A stretch of 64,000 nt of DNA from a bacterium UBP14_UBA6098 (GTDB taxonomy: Bacteria > UBP14 > UBA6098): assembly GCA_002428525.1 (NCBI GenBank), contig DIWU01000008.1:122803-186802 (forward strand), read 5' to 3'. The notes below the pieces were generated by a model that saw only the letters and a list, made by a program, of their open reading frames with translations, had not been told where the DNA came from and did not search any database. This document shows, piece by piece, positions 25,826-34,498 of this stretch. Both the position numbers and the translations under genes were made by a program. Position 1 is the first letter of the stretch, and every line of letters starts with the position of its first letter.

Positions 25826-27603
25826 TTCAACCTCGGTTCGTAGATATTCATAAAATACCAAATATAATCACGGGCTAACGGCGCCCACGCGCCACCCGAA
25901 ATACCATGTTCGATAAGGGTTAGCACGACAATCCTTGGCGACTCCGCCGGGGCATAGGCCACAAACCAAGCGTGGTCTAATCCATGCGGATTCTGTGCGG
26001 TTCCTGTTTTTCCGGCGACCTTCACATCCGGGAGTTGCGCCCAAACTCCGGTTCCTTTCGGGCCGTTAACAACTTGAACCATGCCGTCACGAACAATCCT
26101 CATCGCGACCGCGCTCGCGGGAAGCTGACCGTTTTTTTCATTCTCGACAATAAGCGGCCTGCCCATCGGCGGGCGTATCTCCTTCACCAGCTTAGGTTTA
26201 TATATAGTTCCGCCGTTCGCGATCGAGCAAATATACTGTGCCATCTGTATCGGAGTGACGAGGATTTCCCCCTGCCCGATACAAAGATTCATAACAACGC
26301 CGTGTCCCCAGCCTCCGCGGCCGTAGCGATTGGCGAAGTATTGTCTCGACGGCACAAACCCCACCGCCTCGGGGGATATATCGATTCCCGTAGGCTTGCC
26401 GAAGCCGCTCGCCGAGGCAAGCTCGCTCCATTTGTCGAGCCCGAGGTGAAGCGATAATTGATAAAAGTAAACATCGCAACTTTGCTCGATCGCCTGAATT
26501 AGATTAATATCCCCGTGGCCTTGGCGGTTCCAGCAGTTGAACCAGCGGTCGCCATACCAAATGCTCCCGTGGCAGGCCTGCAGATGTGTCTTCTCGTTCG
26601 CGATTCCCTCGTCCACAGCGCCCATCGCGGTGACGAGTTTGAATATTGAGGCCGGAGGGTATGTGCCTTGAATCGCGCGGTTGAGAAGGGGGTGAGTTTC
26701 GCGGCAGTTCAGGAGGTCCCAGATACTGTCCGTTATCGTCTTGGTGAAAAGTTCCAAATCGAAGCTCGGGCGCGAGACCATCGACAGCACCTCGCCGTTT
26801 CGGGGGTCCATCGCGATGAAAACTCCGGATTCGACATTAGCCATAAGGGTTTCAGCGAGGGCCTGAAGCTCGAGGTCTATAGTCGAGATTATATCCGCGC
26901 CGGAAATGGCCTGTATATTCGGCCTTCCTTGCACAGGGCCTACCACCTCGCCGGTGACGCGCACCTCGAAGAACTCGGCGCCGTCCTTGCCCCTGAGCCA
27001 AGTATCATAACTCTTTTCGATACCGAGCTTGCCGATAAAATCGCCGGCCTTATAGTTCAACCTATATAGATCGCGAAGCTCCGGCGCGCTGATTTCGCCT
27101 ATATATCCGATCGCGTGAGCGGCATGGCTTCGCCAAGGATACACCCGCTGAGGCTCGACCTCGTAAATAACCCCCGGATAATCGAGCAGATGCTCCTGAA
27201 GCTCGCTGACCGTGGTAAAATCGACCTTTCGCTTTATAGGCACCGGCGCGTAGGGCGTGATTCCGCCGCGCTGAAGTTGTTTATCAATCTCCTCGGGAGT
27301 GATCGAGAGAAGGTCCACGAGGCGCGAGATCACCTCGGGCTTTTTCGTGAACTCGAAGGGCAGAATACTGATCGTGTAGGTCGGTCGGTTATCGACCAGA
27401 ACCTTCCCCTTGCGATCGAGGATCCTTCCGCGGGGCGCACGCTTCGGCACGATTCGGATACGGTTGTTCTCGCTCAGTCGATAGTAATACTCTCCGCTGA
27501 TAATCTGGAGGTTGAAAACCGCCGAGATCAATATTAAAAACGCAACCGAAAGCGCGACGGAGAGGACTCGAATAGGGCGTATAGAAAACTGCCTGCTTTT
27601 CAT
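25822..27603 (-). CDS. mrdA: Penicillin-binding protein 2 (elongasome transpeptidase)
   Basis: 593 residues. It has one N-terminal membrane anchor (VLSVALSVAFLILISAVFNL) and the PBP dimerisation domain (APRGRILDRKGKVLVDN). The transpeptidase active site is S319-I-F-K322 in PPASIFKLVTA, with SCD in the second motif and KTG in VAGKTGTAQNP. It cross-links peptidoglycan in the periplasm together with RodA. The frame runs 138 nt upstream of ATG 27603, but MKSRQFSIRPIRVL begins there and the extension overlaps mreD. Overlaps rodA. Confidence 0.96.
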   Translation of the reverse strand: MKSRQFSIRPIRVLSVALSVAFLILISAVFNLQIISGEYYYRLSENNRIRIVPKRAPRGRILDRKGKVLVDNRPTYTISILPFEFTKKPEVISRLVDLLSITPEEIDKQLQRGGITPYAPVPIKRKVDFTTVSELQEHLLDYPGVIYEVEPQRVYPWRSHAAHAIGYIGEISAPELRDLYRLNYKAGDFIGKLGIEKSYDTWLRGKDGAEFFEVRVTGEVVGPVQGRPNIQAISGADIISTIDLELQALAETLMANVESGVFIAMDPRNGEVLSMVSRPSFDLELFTKTITDSIWDLLNCRETHPLLNRAIQGTYPPASIFKLVTAMGAVDEGIANEKTHLQACHGSIWYGDRWFNCWNRQGHGDINLIQAIEQSCDVYFYQLSLHLGLDKWSELASASGFGKPTGIDISPEAVGFVPSRQYFANRYGRGGWGHGVVMNLCIGQGEILVTPIQMAQYICSIANGGTIYKPKLVKEIRPPMGRPLIVENEKNGQLPASAVAMRIVRDGMVQVVNGPKGTGVWAQLPDVKVAGKTGTAQNPHGLDHAWFVAYAPAESPRIVVLTLIEHGISGGAWAPLARDYIWYFMNIYEPRLN

Positions 27604-27608
27604 CTCAT

Positions 27609-28112
27609 CTAAAGCGAATCGTCCGCATCCTGCATCCTTCCGGGAAGGAAGGCACCAAACCTCATCGCGACGTAAAGCAGAATAAATCCGAGCAAAGCTG
27701 TCAGCACTGCCGAGGGCAAATCGACCCTCAGAAGCGCCCAACCGTAGTTGGACAGGAAGGGCGAAAAAAGGCGGAAGATCATACGGTCGAGGATGGAAAG
27801 CAAAAGTAAAATAGCGCCCAAGATCGCCGGTTGCGAGAGGTTAAGCGAGCTATCGGCTATCCCGAAAAGCAGAATTGCGGTTGTCTTCGCCACGAGATGC
27901 CCGCCCATCGAGGCCGGATCGAAGACATCGAGGAGAACCCCGCCAGCCAAGGCCCAGAGCATTCCTCCAACCCGCGAAGAGAAGCTCGAGTAATAGATCA
28001 AAAGGAGCAAAACAATATCGAAACCCCATTGCGACGCACCGAAGGGCGCCGCGACAGACAGCTGTAACGCGACAGCTAAATAGAGTCCTAATATCATAAC
28101 GAGGTTCTTCAT
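27609..28112 (-). CDS. mreD: Rod-shape protein MreD
   Basis: 167 residues, nearly all hydrophobic, with about five membrane segments. It follows mreC with a 4-bp overlap and precedes PBP2 by 5 nt, the usual mreC-mreD-pbp2-rodA order. It links MreC and the cytoplasmic MreB filaments to the elongation machinery. No mreB is in this window, unlike in many bacteria. Confidence 0.9.
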   Translation of the reverse strand: MKNLVMILGLYLAVALQLSVAAPFGASQWGFDIVLLLLIYYSSFSSRVGGMLWALAGGVLLDVFDPASMGGHLVAKTTAILLFGIADSSLNLSQPAILGAILLLLSILDRMIFRLFSPFLSNYGWALLRVDLPSAVLTALLGFILLYVAMRFGAFLPGRMQDADDSL

Positions 28113-28939
28113 TGTGCCTCGGGGGGTTCAACACCGGACTCACCCTCGCCGGCGATTCCCACAAAAAGGATAAAAACCTCCTCGAGTCGGTCGAGCAAGG
28201 CCGCCGGATCGATCTCGACAGTCATGAAAAGGCCTGACTGCGGAACTGACACCCTCCCGACGCGGCCTATGAGAAGCCCCTCTGGGAAAAGGCCGCCGAG
28301 CCCCGAGGAGAGAACCGCGTCGCCCCTGCGAATATCGGCGTCCGCGGGGACATTCTCCATAATAATCTTTCCGCGGGAATTCGAGGAGACTATGCCGTTA
28401 ATACGGCTTCGAGCATCGATAGCGCTGATTTTGAAATTTGGATCGTTGAGCGGCTGAATCACACAGCTTCGGTCGTTGACCGCGATGACCTTGCCGACTA
28501 AGCCATTCTCGTCGATAACCGGAAGGCCGACGATCACTCCACGATCGCTACCGGCGCCGACAACGAGAGAGCCCGGCATTCGAGGGGTTCCCCTGCCGAT
28601 AACCTCGGCCAAAAGATTGCTATATTCGATCTTCTCGGAAAAACCGATTAAGCGCCGGAGCCGCTCATTCTCGCGTTGCGCCTCTTTCAGCGCTTCGACG
28701 CGGAGCTTGCTCGTCGTGAGTTCTTCCTTTAGCCTGAGATTCTCGACTCTGCGATCGCGCAGGAGATGGTATGTCCGGCTGAAGGAGGTGAACGGCAGAT
28801 ACAGCGAGTTCATCGCGAGCCGCGAAACACCCGCCCTGAAATCGATCGAGGTCTGGCTGAGGAGGATTCCCGCGATTATCGAAAAGGCCCAGATGCTGAG
28901 CGCCAGATGCCTTTTTATAATATCGAGGAAAGAGGCCAT
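28109..28939 (-). CDS. mreC: Rod-shape protein MreC
   Basis: 276 residues. One N-terminal membrane helix, a coiled coil around residues 60-100 (ENLRLKEELTTSKLRVEALKEAQREN), then the MreC beta-domain with VIGRGTPRMPGSLVVGAG and GLGGLFPEGLLIG. It acts in the periplasm as a scaffold that activates PBP2. C-terminus is acidic (ESGVEPPEAQ). Lies 40 nt after ptsN. Confidence 0.95.
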   Translation of the reverse strand: MASFLDIIKRHLALSIWAFSIIAGILLSQTSIDFRAGVSRLAMNSLYLPFTSFSRTYHLLRDRRVENLRLKEELTTSKLRVEALKEAQRENERLRRLIGFSEKIEYSNLLAEVIGRGTPRMPGSLVVGAGSDRGVIVGLPVIDENGLVGKVIAVNDRSCVIQPLNDPNFKISAIDARSRINGIVSSNSRGKIIMENVPADADIRRGDAVLSSGLGGLFPEGLLIGRVGRVSVPQSGLFMTVEIDPAALLDRLEEVFILFVGIAGEGESGVEPPEAQ

Positions 28940-28979
28940 GGATTTTCAAATCTCGTCGTTAGTCGCAAAGGGAAGCCGA

Positions 28980-29429
28980 CTATTCCTGATCCATGAGGTC
29001 CAAAACCTCTTGCGGGAATGTCGCATTGAGAAGTAGCTCCCGATTTTCCTTGTCCTTGAGAAGATAGGACAGCTTGCCGAGGGCGGTAAGATGTGTGTTC
29101 ACAGCCGATTCGGGGACAACGATCGCGAAAAATAGGTGAACAAGGTTATGGTCGATTGACGCGAAATCGATGCCCTTCTCACTGCGGCCGAAGGCGATTG
29201 TCAGCCCCCTGACCGATTTGGAACGGGCGTGGGGAAGGGCGACCCCGAAGCCGATTCCAGTCGAAGCGAGCTCCTCTCGCTCTAAAAGCGCTTTTCTAAC
29301 ATCCTCGGAAGAACCTACCTTCTCGGAGTTCGCGAGCAGATCCGCGATCTCCTGAATCACATCTTGTATAGTCGTGGATTTGATATCCAATTCTATTAAA
29401 TTCGTTCCACAGAACTGCGAAAGCTTCAT
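28980..29429 (-). CDS. ptsN: PTS IIA domain protein of the PtsN (EIIA-Ntr) type
   Basis: 149 residues, single PTS EIIA type-2 domain. Phosphorylatable His67 is in GVALPHARSK. It resembles the regulatory IIA-Ntr proteins rather than sugar-transporting ones because no IIB/IIC is fused or nearby. Such proteins take phosphate from NPr/HPr and tune nitrogen and potassium metabolism. Sits between a Trm112-like gene and mreC; no EI or NPr gene is in the window. Confidence 0.9.
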   Translation of the reverse strand: MKLSQFCGTNLIELDIKSTTIQDVIQEIADLLANSEKVGSSEDVRKALLEREELASTGIGFGVALPHARSKSVRGLTIAFGRSEKGIDFASIDHNLVHLFFAIVVPESAVNTHLTALGKLSYLLKDKENRELLLNATFPQEVLDLMDQE

Positions 29430-29443
29430 TATAACACTCCAAA

Positions 29444-29605
29444 TTACAGTCTTTCAGCCTCTTCAATGATCAAAATCGGGATGCCATTTATTATATTATA
29501 TTCCAACTTGCATTCTTCGCAACGGAGTTTTTCTTGATTTGTATCGTAAATGAGTTTCTTCCGACAGGAAGGGCAAACGATAATTTCCATAAGTTTCTCA
29601 TCCAT
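29444..29605 (-). CDS. Trm112-family small zinc protein
   Basis: 53 residues, starting MDEKLMEIIVCPSC. Two CxxC pairs (C11/C14 and C29/C32) form a zinc ribbon; the tail NGIPILIIEEAERL is typical of UPF0434/YcaR/Trm112 proteins. In other organisms Trm112 activates methyltransferases acting on tRNA or release factor. The ribosome site AAGGA lies 9 nt upstream of ATG 29605. Found by reading the gap between accA and ptsN. Confidence 0.85.
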   Translation of the reverse strand: MDEKLMEIIVCPSCRKKLIYDTNQEKLRCEECKLEYNIINGIPILIIEEAERL

Positions 29606-29619
29606 AACACATTATCCTT

Positions 29620-29730
29620 TCATAATAGTTTCACGAGTGAAGATCCTATATCAATTCTATTTCGACTCAAGATTCCGCCCGTGAAAAAACTATTTGAATT
29701 GCAGAGTCCGCAATGAAAACGAACGCCCAT
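29620..29730 (-). CDS. Putative 36-residue protein with one zinc knuckle
   Basis: Starts MGVRFHCGLCNSNSFF and ends SLVKLL. The cysteines C7 and C10 form a single CxxC. The ATG comes 4 nt after the accA stop with GGGGGA 7 nt before it, and the stop lies 14 nt before the Trm112-family start, so the spacing is exactly that of an operon gene. A lone CxxC would need a dimer or partner to hold zinc. No family recognised; may be a decayed zinc-ribbon gene. Confidence 0.45.
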   Translation of the reverse strand: MGVRFHCGLCNSNSFFTGGILSRNRIDIGSSLVKLL

Positions 29731-29734
29731 CGAG

Positions 29735-30700
29735 CTATCCCCCGCTATCGAAAACGCCCATATTGCGGTATTTATCCAATCTTTTCGCGATAATCGATTC
29801 ATCGAAGGTCGCGAATCTCTCCAGTTCTCGCCTTAGCTCTATGCCGAGCAGTTCCGCGGCTTTGTCGGGGTCGGTGTGCGCCCCACCCACCGGCTCGGGG
29901 ATTATTCTATCGATCATCCCAAGCTCGAGGAGGTCCGGGGCCGTCAACTTCAAGGCCTCGGCGGCCTTCGGGGCCTCCGCCCTGTCGCGCCAAAGAATCG
30001 CCGCGCACCCCTCCGGCGAGATCACCGAATACCAAGCGTTTTCCATCATGAGCACAGTGTCGCCGACGCCGATTCCGAGCGCTCCTCCCGAGGCCCCCTC
30101 GCCGATAATCGTGATAATTATCGGAACCGATATCCTCGCCATCTCGAAGATATTCCGCGCTATAGCCTCCGCCTGACCGCGCTCCTCCGCGCCGATTCCC
30201 GGAAAGGCCCCCGGTGTGTCGATGAAGATGACTATCGGCAGGCGGAATTTCTCCGCGAGGCGAAAAAGCCTCAGCGCCTTTCGATAGCCCTCCGGATGCA
30301 TCATCCCGAAGTTCCGCTGAATATTTTCTTTGGTGTTTCGGCCCTTCTGTTGGCCGACGAACATCACCTTATGCCCGAAGAATGTCGCGAATCCGCCGAC
30401 AACGGCCGGATCGTCCCGAAAGCCCCTGTCGCCGTGAAGCTCGATGAAGTCCGTCGCGAGTTTGTTTATATAGTCCAAAGAATACGGCCTTTTGGGGTGC
30501 CGCGCCACCTGAACTCTATGCCAGCGGCTGAGGTTTCCATATACTTCCGAGCGCATAGCGTTCAGTTTGGCCTCGAGCTCGATTATCTCACGCGCGGCGT
30601 GGCCGTCTCCGGCACTCGCCTTAATCCTAAGCTCGCGAATTCTCTCCTCGAGTTCGACCAAAGGCCTCTCGAAATCGAGATGGAACTGCTGAACCTTCAT
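29735..30700 (-). CDS. accA: Acetyl-CoA carboxylase carboxyltransferase subunit alpha
   Basis: 321 residues, full length. HRVQVARHPKRPYSLDYI opens the core, followed by GDRGFRDDPAVVGGFA, FIDTPGAFPGIGAEERGQAEAIA and the oxyanion loop GEGASGGALGIGVGD. With AccD it moves carboxyl from biotin to acetyl-CoA, the first step of fatty-acid synthesis. No accD lies here. It starts 1 nt after the WecA-like gene stop, linking lipid synthesis to the glycan locus. Confidence 0.97.
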   Translation of the reverse strand: MKVQQFHLDFERPLVELEERIRELRIKASAGDGHAAREIIELEAKLNAMRSEVYGNLSRWHRVQVARHPKRPYSLDYINKLATDFIELHGDRGFRDDPAVVGGFATFFGHKVMFVGQQKGRNTKENIQRNFGMMHPEGYRKALRLFRLAEKFRLPIVIFIDTPGAFPGIGAEERGQAEAIARNIFEMARISVPIIITIIGEGASGGALGIGVGDTVLMMENAWYSVISPEGCAAILWRDRAEAPKAAEALKLTAPDLLELGMIDRIIPEPVGGAHTDPDKAAELLGIELRRELERFATFDESIIAKRLDKYRNMGVFDSGG

Positions 30701-30701
30701 A

Positions 30702-31748
30702 TCAATCCCTCTTTCTCTCCAATGAGGCCAATTTCACGCTCACAACAAGAAAAACAAGAAGAAGCCCAATGAGGAAGAAGATCATCACCCCTCGATCGCC
30801 GACGGATAAAGCCACCGCAACCGTCGCGAAAAGAAGGCTTATCGAATAAAATATCCAATCGACAACCGAGGGCGGCAAACCCAAAGACAAAAGTAAATGA
30901 TGCAAATGCTCCGAGTCGCGCTGGTAAATCTTCTTCTTCTGGGCGAGGCGCCTCGAAACGGTCACTATCATCTCGACCATAGGAAAGCCAAGCGCAAGCA
31001 TCGGAACAAAAAGAACCATCGCCGTCGAGACCTTGACCGGTTGAACTATACTCGCGACCGCGAATAAGAATCCCAATGAATATGCGCCGACATTCCCGAG
31101 AATAATCCTCGCCGGCGGATAATTATAGCGCAAAAAGGCCAGATTCGCACCAAAAATCGACAAGAAAATCAAAGCCAAAAACGAGAGGTTCAAAGAGGCG
31201 GATATTGTAAAAAGCGATAGTCCGGCTATAGCGAGAACCCCCGGTGCAAGACCGTCGAGACCATCGACAAAGTTCACCGCGTTCATAACGCCGACAATCC
31301 AAAGCACAGTCACCGGAATCGATAGAGCGCCCAATTCGATTAATGTATCGAATGGGTTCGAGATGAAAGTGATTTTTACCCCGAAAAGAATCATGATCAA
31401 TGCAACGGCTGTCTGAATCGCGAATTTGATCCCCGGGCCGAGGTTTTTTCGGTCGTCGATGAAGCCCATGACCGCGATTATTATCGTCCCGATAAAAATC
31501 CCCCCCGCAACCCTCCGGTAGCCGTCGAACGGCGCCGAATAAAGCAAATACGCAACTATCATCGCGATTGCAGTCGAAACGAGGATGACCACACCGCCGA
31601 GGTTCGAGGCCGGAGGCCTCGCGATCTCGGCATCCCGAGGAGCGCTGAGAGCGCCGGTCCTCCGCCCGAGTCTGACCGCGAGCGGTGTCAATATTAACAC
31701 AGCCAAAATCGAGACGACCGCGGTTGTTATGTAGGCGTAGGTTAACAA
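30702..31748 (-). CDS. Undecaprenyl-phosphate sugar-1-phosphate transferase (WecA/MraY family)
   Basis: 348 residues, about ten membrane helices. MraY/GPT family motifs are clear: PPASNLGGVVI, GFIDDRKNLGPGIKFA (Asp-Asp), NAVNFVDGLDGLAPG and the HLHHLL loop near residue 273. Such enzymes load a sugar-1-phosphate onto undecaprenyl phosphate at the inner membrane face, starting a polysaccharide or glycolipid. The WecB nearby suggests a GlcNAc/ManNAc route. It overlaps the following glycosyltransferase by 7 bp. Confidence 0.9.
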   Translation of the reverse strand: MLTYAYITTAVVSILAVLILTPLAVRLGRRTGALSAPRDAEIARPPASNLGGVVILVSTAIAMIVAYLLYSAPFDGYRRVAGGIFIGTIIIAVMGFIDDRKNLGPGIKFAIQTAVALIMILFGVKITFISNPFDTLIELGALSIPVTVLWIVGVMNAVNFVDGLDGLAPGVLAIAGLSLFTISASLNLSFLALIFLSIFGANLAFLRYNYPPARIILGNVGAYSLGFLFAVASIVQPVKVSTAMVLFVPMLALGFPMVEMIVTVSRRLAQKKKIYQRDSEHLHHLLLSLGLPPSVVDWIFYSISLLFATVAVALSVGDRGVMIFFLIGLLLVFLVVSVKLASLERKRD

Positions 31749-32677
31749 GGAGTCTTTTCCATCCGAAGCGCCTTAATCACGATAGATATAAGTAAGTGTC
31801 CGAGCAAACCGAGACCCAATAGCAGGTTCAGCGGCAAAAGATACGGATAGTATTTCATGAAGTATCTGAAAAGGCTACGGTGGTGCCATGCGTAGGTTTT
31901 GATCGGTTTGAGCTTCGCAGAGGCGCCGCCCAGATGTTGCACCTTAGCCTTCGGAACGATTACGACGCGCCAGCCGGCGTCCCTCATGCGCCTCGACAGG
32001 TCGATATCCTCGACATAGAAGAAGAATCGCTCATCCAAAAGCCCCACGAAAGAAAGCGCTCTCCGGCGAAGGAGCATAAAACCGCCCGCAATAGCGTCAA
32101 CATCGCAGTTGTTCTCTGGAATTCCCCGATATTGCTCGTAGCGCTTTTTAAAAACGCCCAATGAGCTTAAAAGCCAAGCCTTAGAAAAAAGCAGGTTGAA
32201 ATAGGTCGGATAGTTATGACACGAGTATTGAACCGCTCCCGATGAATCAACCATAACCCCCCCGCAAACCCCCACTTCTTCGTTATTCTTCATAAAATCG
32301 AGTAAAACATCGAGCGACTGGTCAACGAACGAGGTGTCGGAGTTTAAAAGTAGGACGAACTCGCCCGTCGAGGAGCGGATCCCCTGATTGCATGCCGCCG
32401 CGAAGCCTCGGTTTCGGTTGTTTCGAATGAGTTTGACCGAAGGAAATCTTTTCTCGATGAAATCCGCGCTCGAATCCGAGCTGGCATTGTCGATAACTAT
32501 TATCTCCAAGTCGGCGAGAATGGGCGAATGCTCGAGCATCGAATCGATGCATTTAGCGGTAATATCCTTTGTGTTGTAAGATAGAATGACGACCGAGAGC
32601 GTTTCCCCTCCGACGACGGAGGCTCTTAAGCTCCTGTCCTCCATCTCGGGACGCCTATTGTAAAGTCCATCCGTCAA
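31742..32677 (-). CDS. Family 2 glycosyltransferase, rhamnosyltransferase-like
   Basis: 311 residues. GT-A fold: LSVVILSYNTKDI near residue 27, the metal-binding LLNSDTS, and the acceptor region FFYVEDIDLSRRMRDAGW. One hydrophobic C-terminal segment (LLGLGLLGHLLISIVI) anchors it. This group adds rhamnose or similar deoxy sugars to glycolipids. It overlaps the dolichyl-phosphate-mannose-synthase-like gene by 4 bp and the WecA-like gene by 7 bp. Confidence 0.88.
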   Translation of the reverse strand: MTDGLYNRRPEMEDRSLRASVVGGETLSVVILSYNTKDITAKCIDSMLEHSPILADLEIIVIDNASSDSSADFIEKRFPSVKLIRNNRNRGFAAACNQGIRSSTGEFVLLLNSDTSFVDQSLDVLLDFMKNNEEVGVCGGVMVDSSGAVQYSCHNYPTYFNLLFSKAWLLSSLGVFKKRYEQYRGIPENNCDVDAIAGGFMLLRRRALSFVGLLDERFFFYVEDIDLSRRMRDAGWRVVIVPKAKVQHLGGASAKLKPIKTYAWHHRSLFRYFMKYYPYLLPLNLLLGLGLLGHLLISIVIKALRMEKTPC

Positions 32678-33459
32678 TTCGAGTCGCAGGTCGGTTGTTT
32701 GATTTTAGGCGAGAAACGCAGTTTCCATACCATGCTGAAGGCCTCCATGATAATAGCCTTCGTGAGCTTGGTTTCACCGAACATTCTGTCTGGAAACACG
32801 ATCGGGAACTCTTTGATACGATAACCGGCCTTCCAAGTCTGGAACTTCGTTTCGATCTGAAAGGCGTATCCGCCGGCGGAAAGCTTGGAGGGGTCGATAT
32901 GTTCCAACACCTCTCTTTTATAAACCACAAAGCCGGCCGTAGCGTCTTTTACAGGCAATCCGGTGATAACTCGGGTATAGATACTTCCGCCCCAAGACAA
33001 AAGCTTGCGGTAGAACCCCCAGTTCTCGACTCCGCCGCCCGAAACACGCCTGCTCCCGACTACCATGTCGGCCTCGCCTCCGGCAATTATCCCCGCCATC
33101 GGGCGGAGATACTCCGGTTTGTGGGAGAAATCGGCATCCATCTCGAAGATAAGTGCGAAATCGCGCTCGAGCGCCCATGTAAACCCGCGGACATAGGCCG
33201 GCCCGAGGCCCTGCCGTTTGCCGTGCAAGACAAAAACCCTCCCGGGATTGTCCCGCGAGAGTTGCTCCGCAAGCTCCGGTGTTTTGTCCCGAGACTCGTC
33301 CTCGCATATCAAAACATGAAACTCCTCGCCCTGCGCCAGAACCTCGGGGACTATCCTGCAGATATTCTCCTCTTCGTTGACCATCGGCATGACGACGAGT
33401 ATCTTAGGTAGCGGACCGGCGCTGTTTGTTCTGTTTAAAGCCATATCTTGTTGTTTCAT
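32674..33459 (-). CDS. Family 2 glycosyltransferase, polyprenyl-phosphate mannosyl/glucosyl synthase type
   Basis: 261 residues without clear membrane helices. Signatures: VVMPMVNEEENI, LICEDESRDKTPELA, FEMDADFSHKPEYL (DxD) and KELPI-like IKEFPIVFPDR, which marks dolichyl-phosphate mannose synthase homologues. It charges polyprenyl phosphate with mannose or glucose from a nucleotide sugar. Overlaps the next gene by 4 bp. Confidence 0.9.
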   Translation of the reverse strand: MKQQDMALNRTNSAGPLPKILVVMPMVNEEENICRIVPEVLAQGEEFHVLICEDESRDKTPELAEQLSRDNPGRVFVLHGKRQGLGPAYVRGFTWALERDFALIFEMDADFSHKPEYLRPMAGIIAGGEADMVVGSRRVSGGGVENWGFYRKLLSWGGSIYTRVITGLPVKDATAGFVVYKREVLEHIDPSKLSAGGYAFQIETKFQTWKAGYRIKEFPIVFPDRMFGETKLTKAIIMEAFSMVWKLRFSPKIKQPTCDSN

Positions 33460-33613
33460 CTCCAGTCCTTAGTCGGTGGGCGAATGCCCGAAATTCATAA
33501 AGCTTTACTAATTGCCCCCAGCCCTCGATCGGCCTCCACGAGTCGATGCCGACCAATCGATAGAAGCTCTTCTATCATGTCTTTAAAACGGGTTCCCGTC
33601 CATTCTTGTCGGT

Positions 33614-34498
33614 TTATGAAAAATATATTATCAAGAACACGGTCAACGCCCACAATACTATATTAATAATCGAGGCGAGGTCGGTCAAGAACACTTTCGT
33701 CGGAGACTCGCCCTTGTTTTCCCTTTGAACCAGCCACAGATACCGCAGAAGACCATAGAAAACGAAGGGCAAAGACAGCCCCAAAGCGTGGTTTCCGAAG
33801 CGATGAAAGATATCCTCGGAGAAGACATAGAACGAATATGCCACCAGTGTCGCGGACACCTCGATCGCCGCGAGGTTGTCGAGAAACCTTACGGAATAAT
33901 GTTCGAGCATGGGGCGACTGGTGTGTCCTGACTCCTCGGACTCGATTCTCGCGAGTTCGCTTCTTCGCTTTTCCGTCACGAGAAACAGCGCGAGAAGGCT
34001 CGTGCAAAGAAGAAGCCACGACGAGATCGGGACATCGACTGCCGCGCCGCTTGCCGCCGCGCGAATTACGAAGCCCGAGGCCACGGTCAGGATATCGAGT
34101 ATCGGCTGGCGCTTGAATAAAAAAACATAGAGCAGTTGAATCCCGACATATCCGAGAGCGAAATATATAAAATTCATCCCGATAAGAAGCGAGACCCCGC
34201 CTCCGCCGACGAGGAGCACCGCCGCGATGACAGCCGCCAAGGGGATCGATATTTCACCGCTGGCAATCGGGCGTTTGCGCTTGTCGGGGTGCGCCCTGTC
34301 AGCCTCGACATCGATGATATCGTTTAAATAATAGATCCCGCTCGATAGAAGGCAGAACGCGACAAACCCGAGCGTCGCCTTGACGATCATATCGACATGC
34401 AGGAATTCGCCGGCAAAGAACACACCGGCATAGAGGAAGGTGTTCTTAAACCATTGATGTGGCCTCAGGCCGCGGATTATCGCTTTGAGTTTACGCAT
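33614..34498 (-). CDS. UbiA-family prenyltransferase, decaprenyl-phosphate phosphoribosyltransferase-like
   Basis: 294 residues, about nine membrane helices. LRPHQWFKNTFLY at the start and NDIIDVEADRAHPDKRKRPIASG (two Asp-rich positions) are typical of the DPPR synthase group that moves 5-phosphoribose from PRPP to polyprenyl phosphate. A second signature is YFALGYVGIQLLYVF. This gives the lipid donor for arabinose-type residues in mycobacteria. It overlaps the YfhO-like gene by 8 bp. The partner epimerase DprE1/E2 is not in this window. Confidence 0.88.
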   Translation of the reverse strand: MRKLKAIIRGLRPHQWFKNTFLYAGVFFAGEFLHVDMIVKATLGFVAFCLLSSGIYYLNDIIDVEADRAHPDKRKRPIASGEISIPLAAVIAAVLLVGGGGVSLLIGMNFIYFALGYVGIQLLYVFLFKRQPILDILTVASGFVIRAAASGAAVDVPISSWLLLCTSLLALFLVTEKRRSELARIESEESGHTSRPMLEHYSVRFLDNLAAIEVSATLVAYSFYVFSEDIFHRFGNHALGLSLPFVFYGLLRYLWLVQRENKGESPTKVFLTDLASIINIVLWALTVFLIIYFS

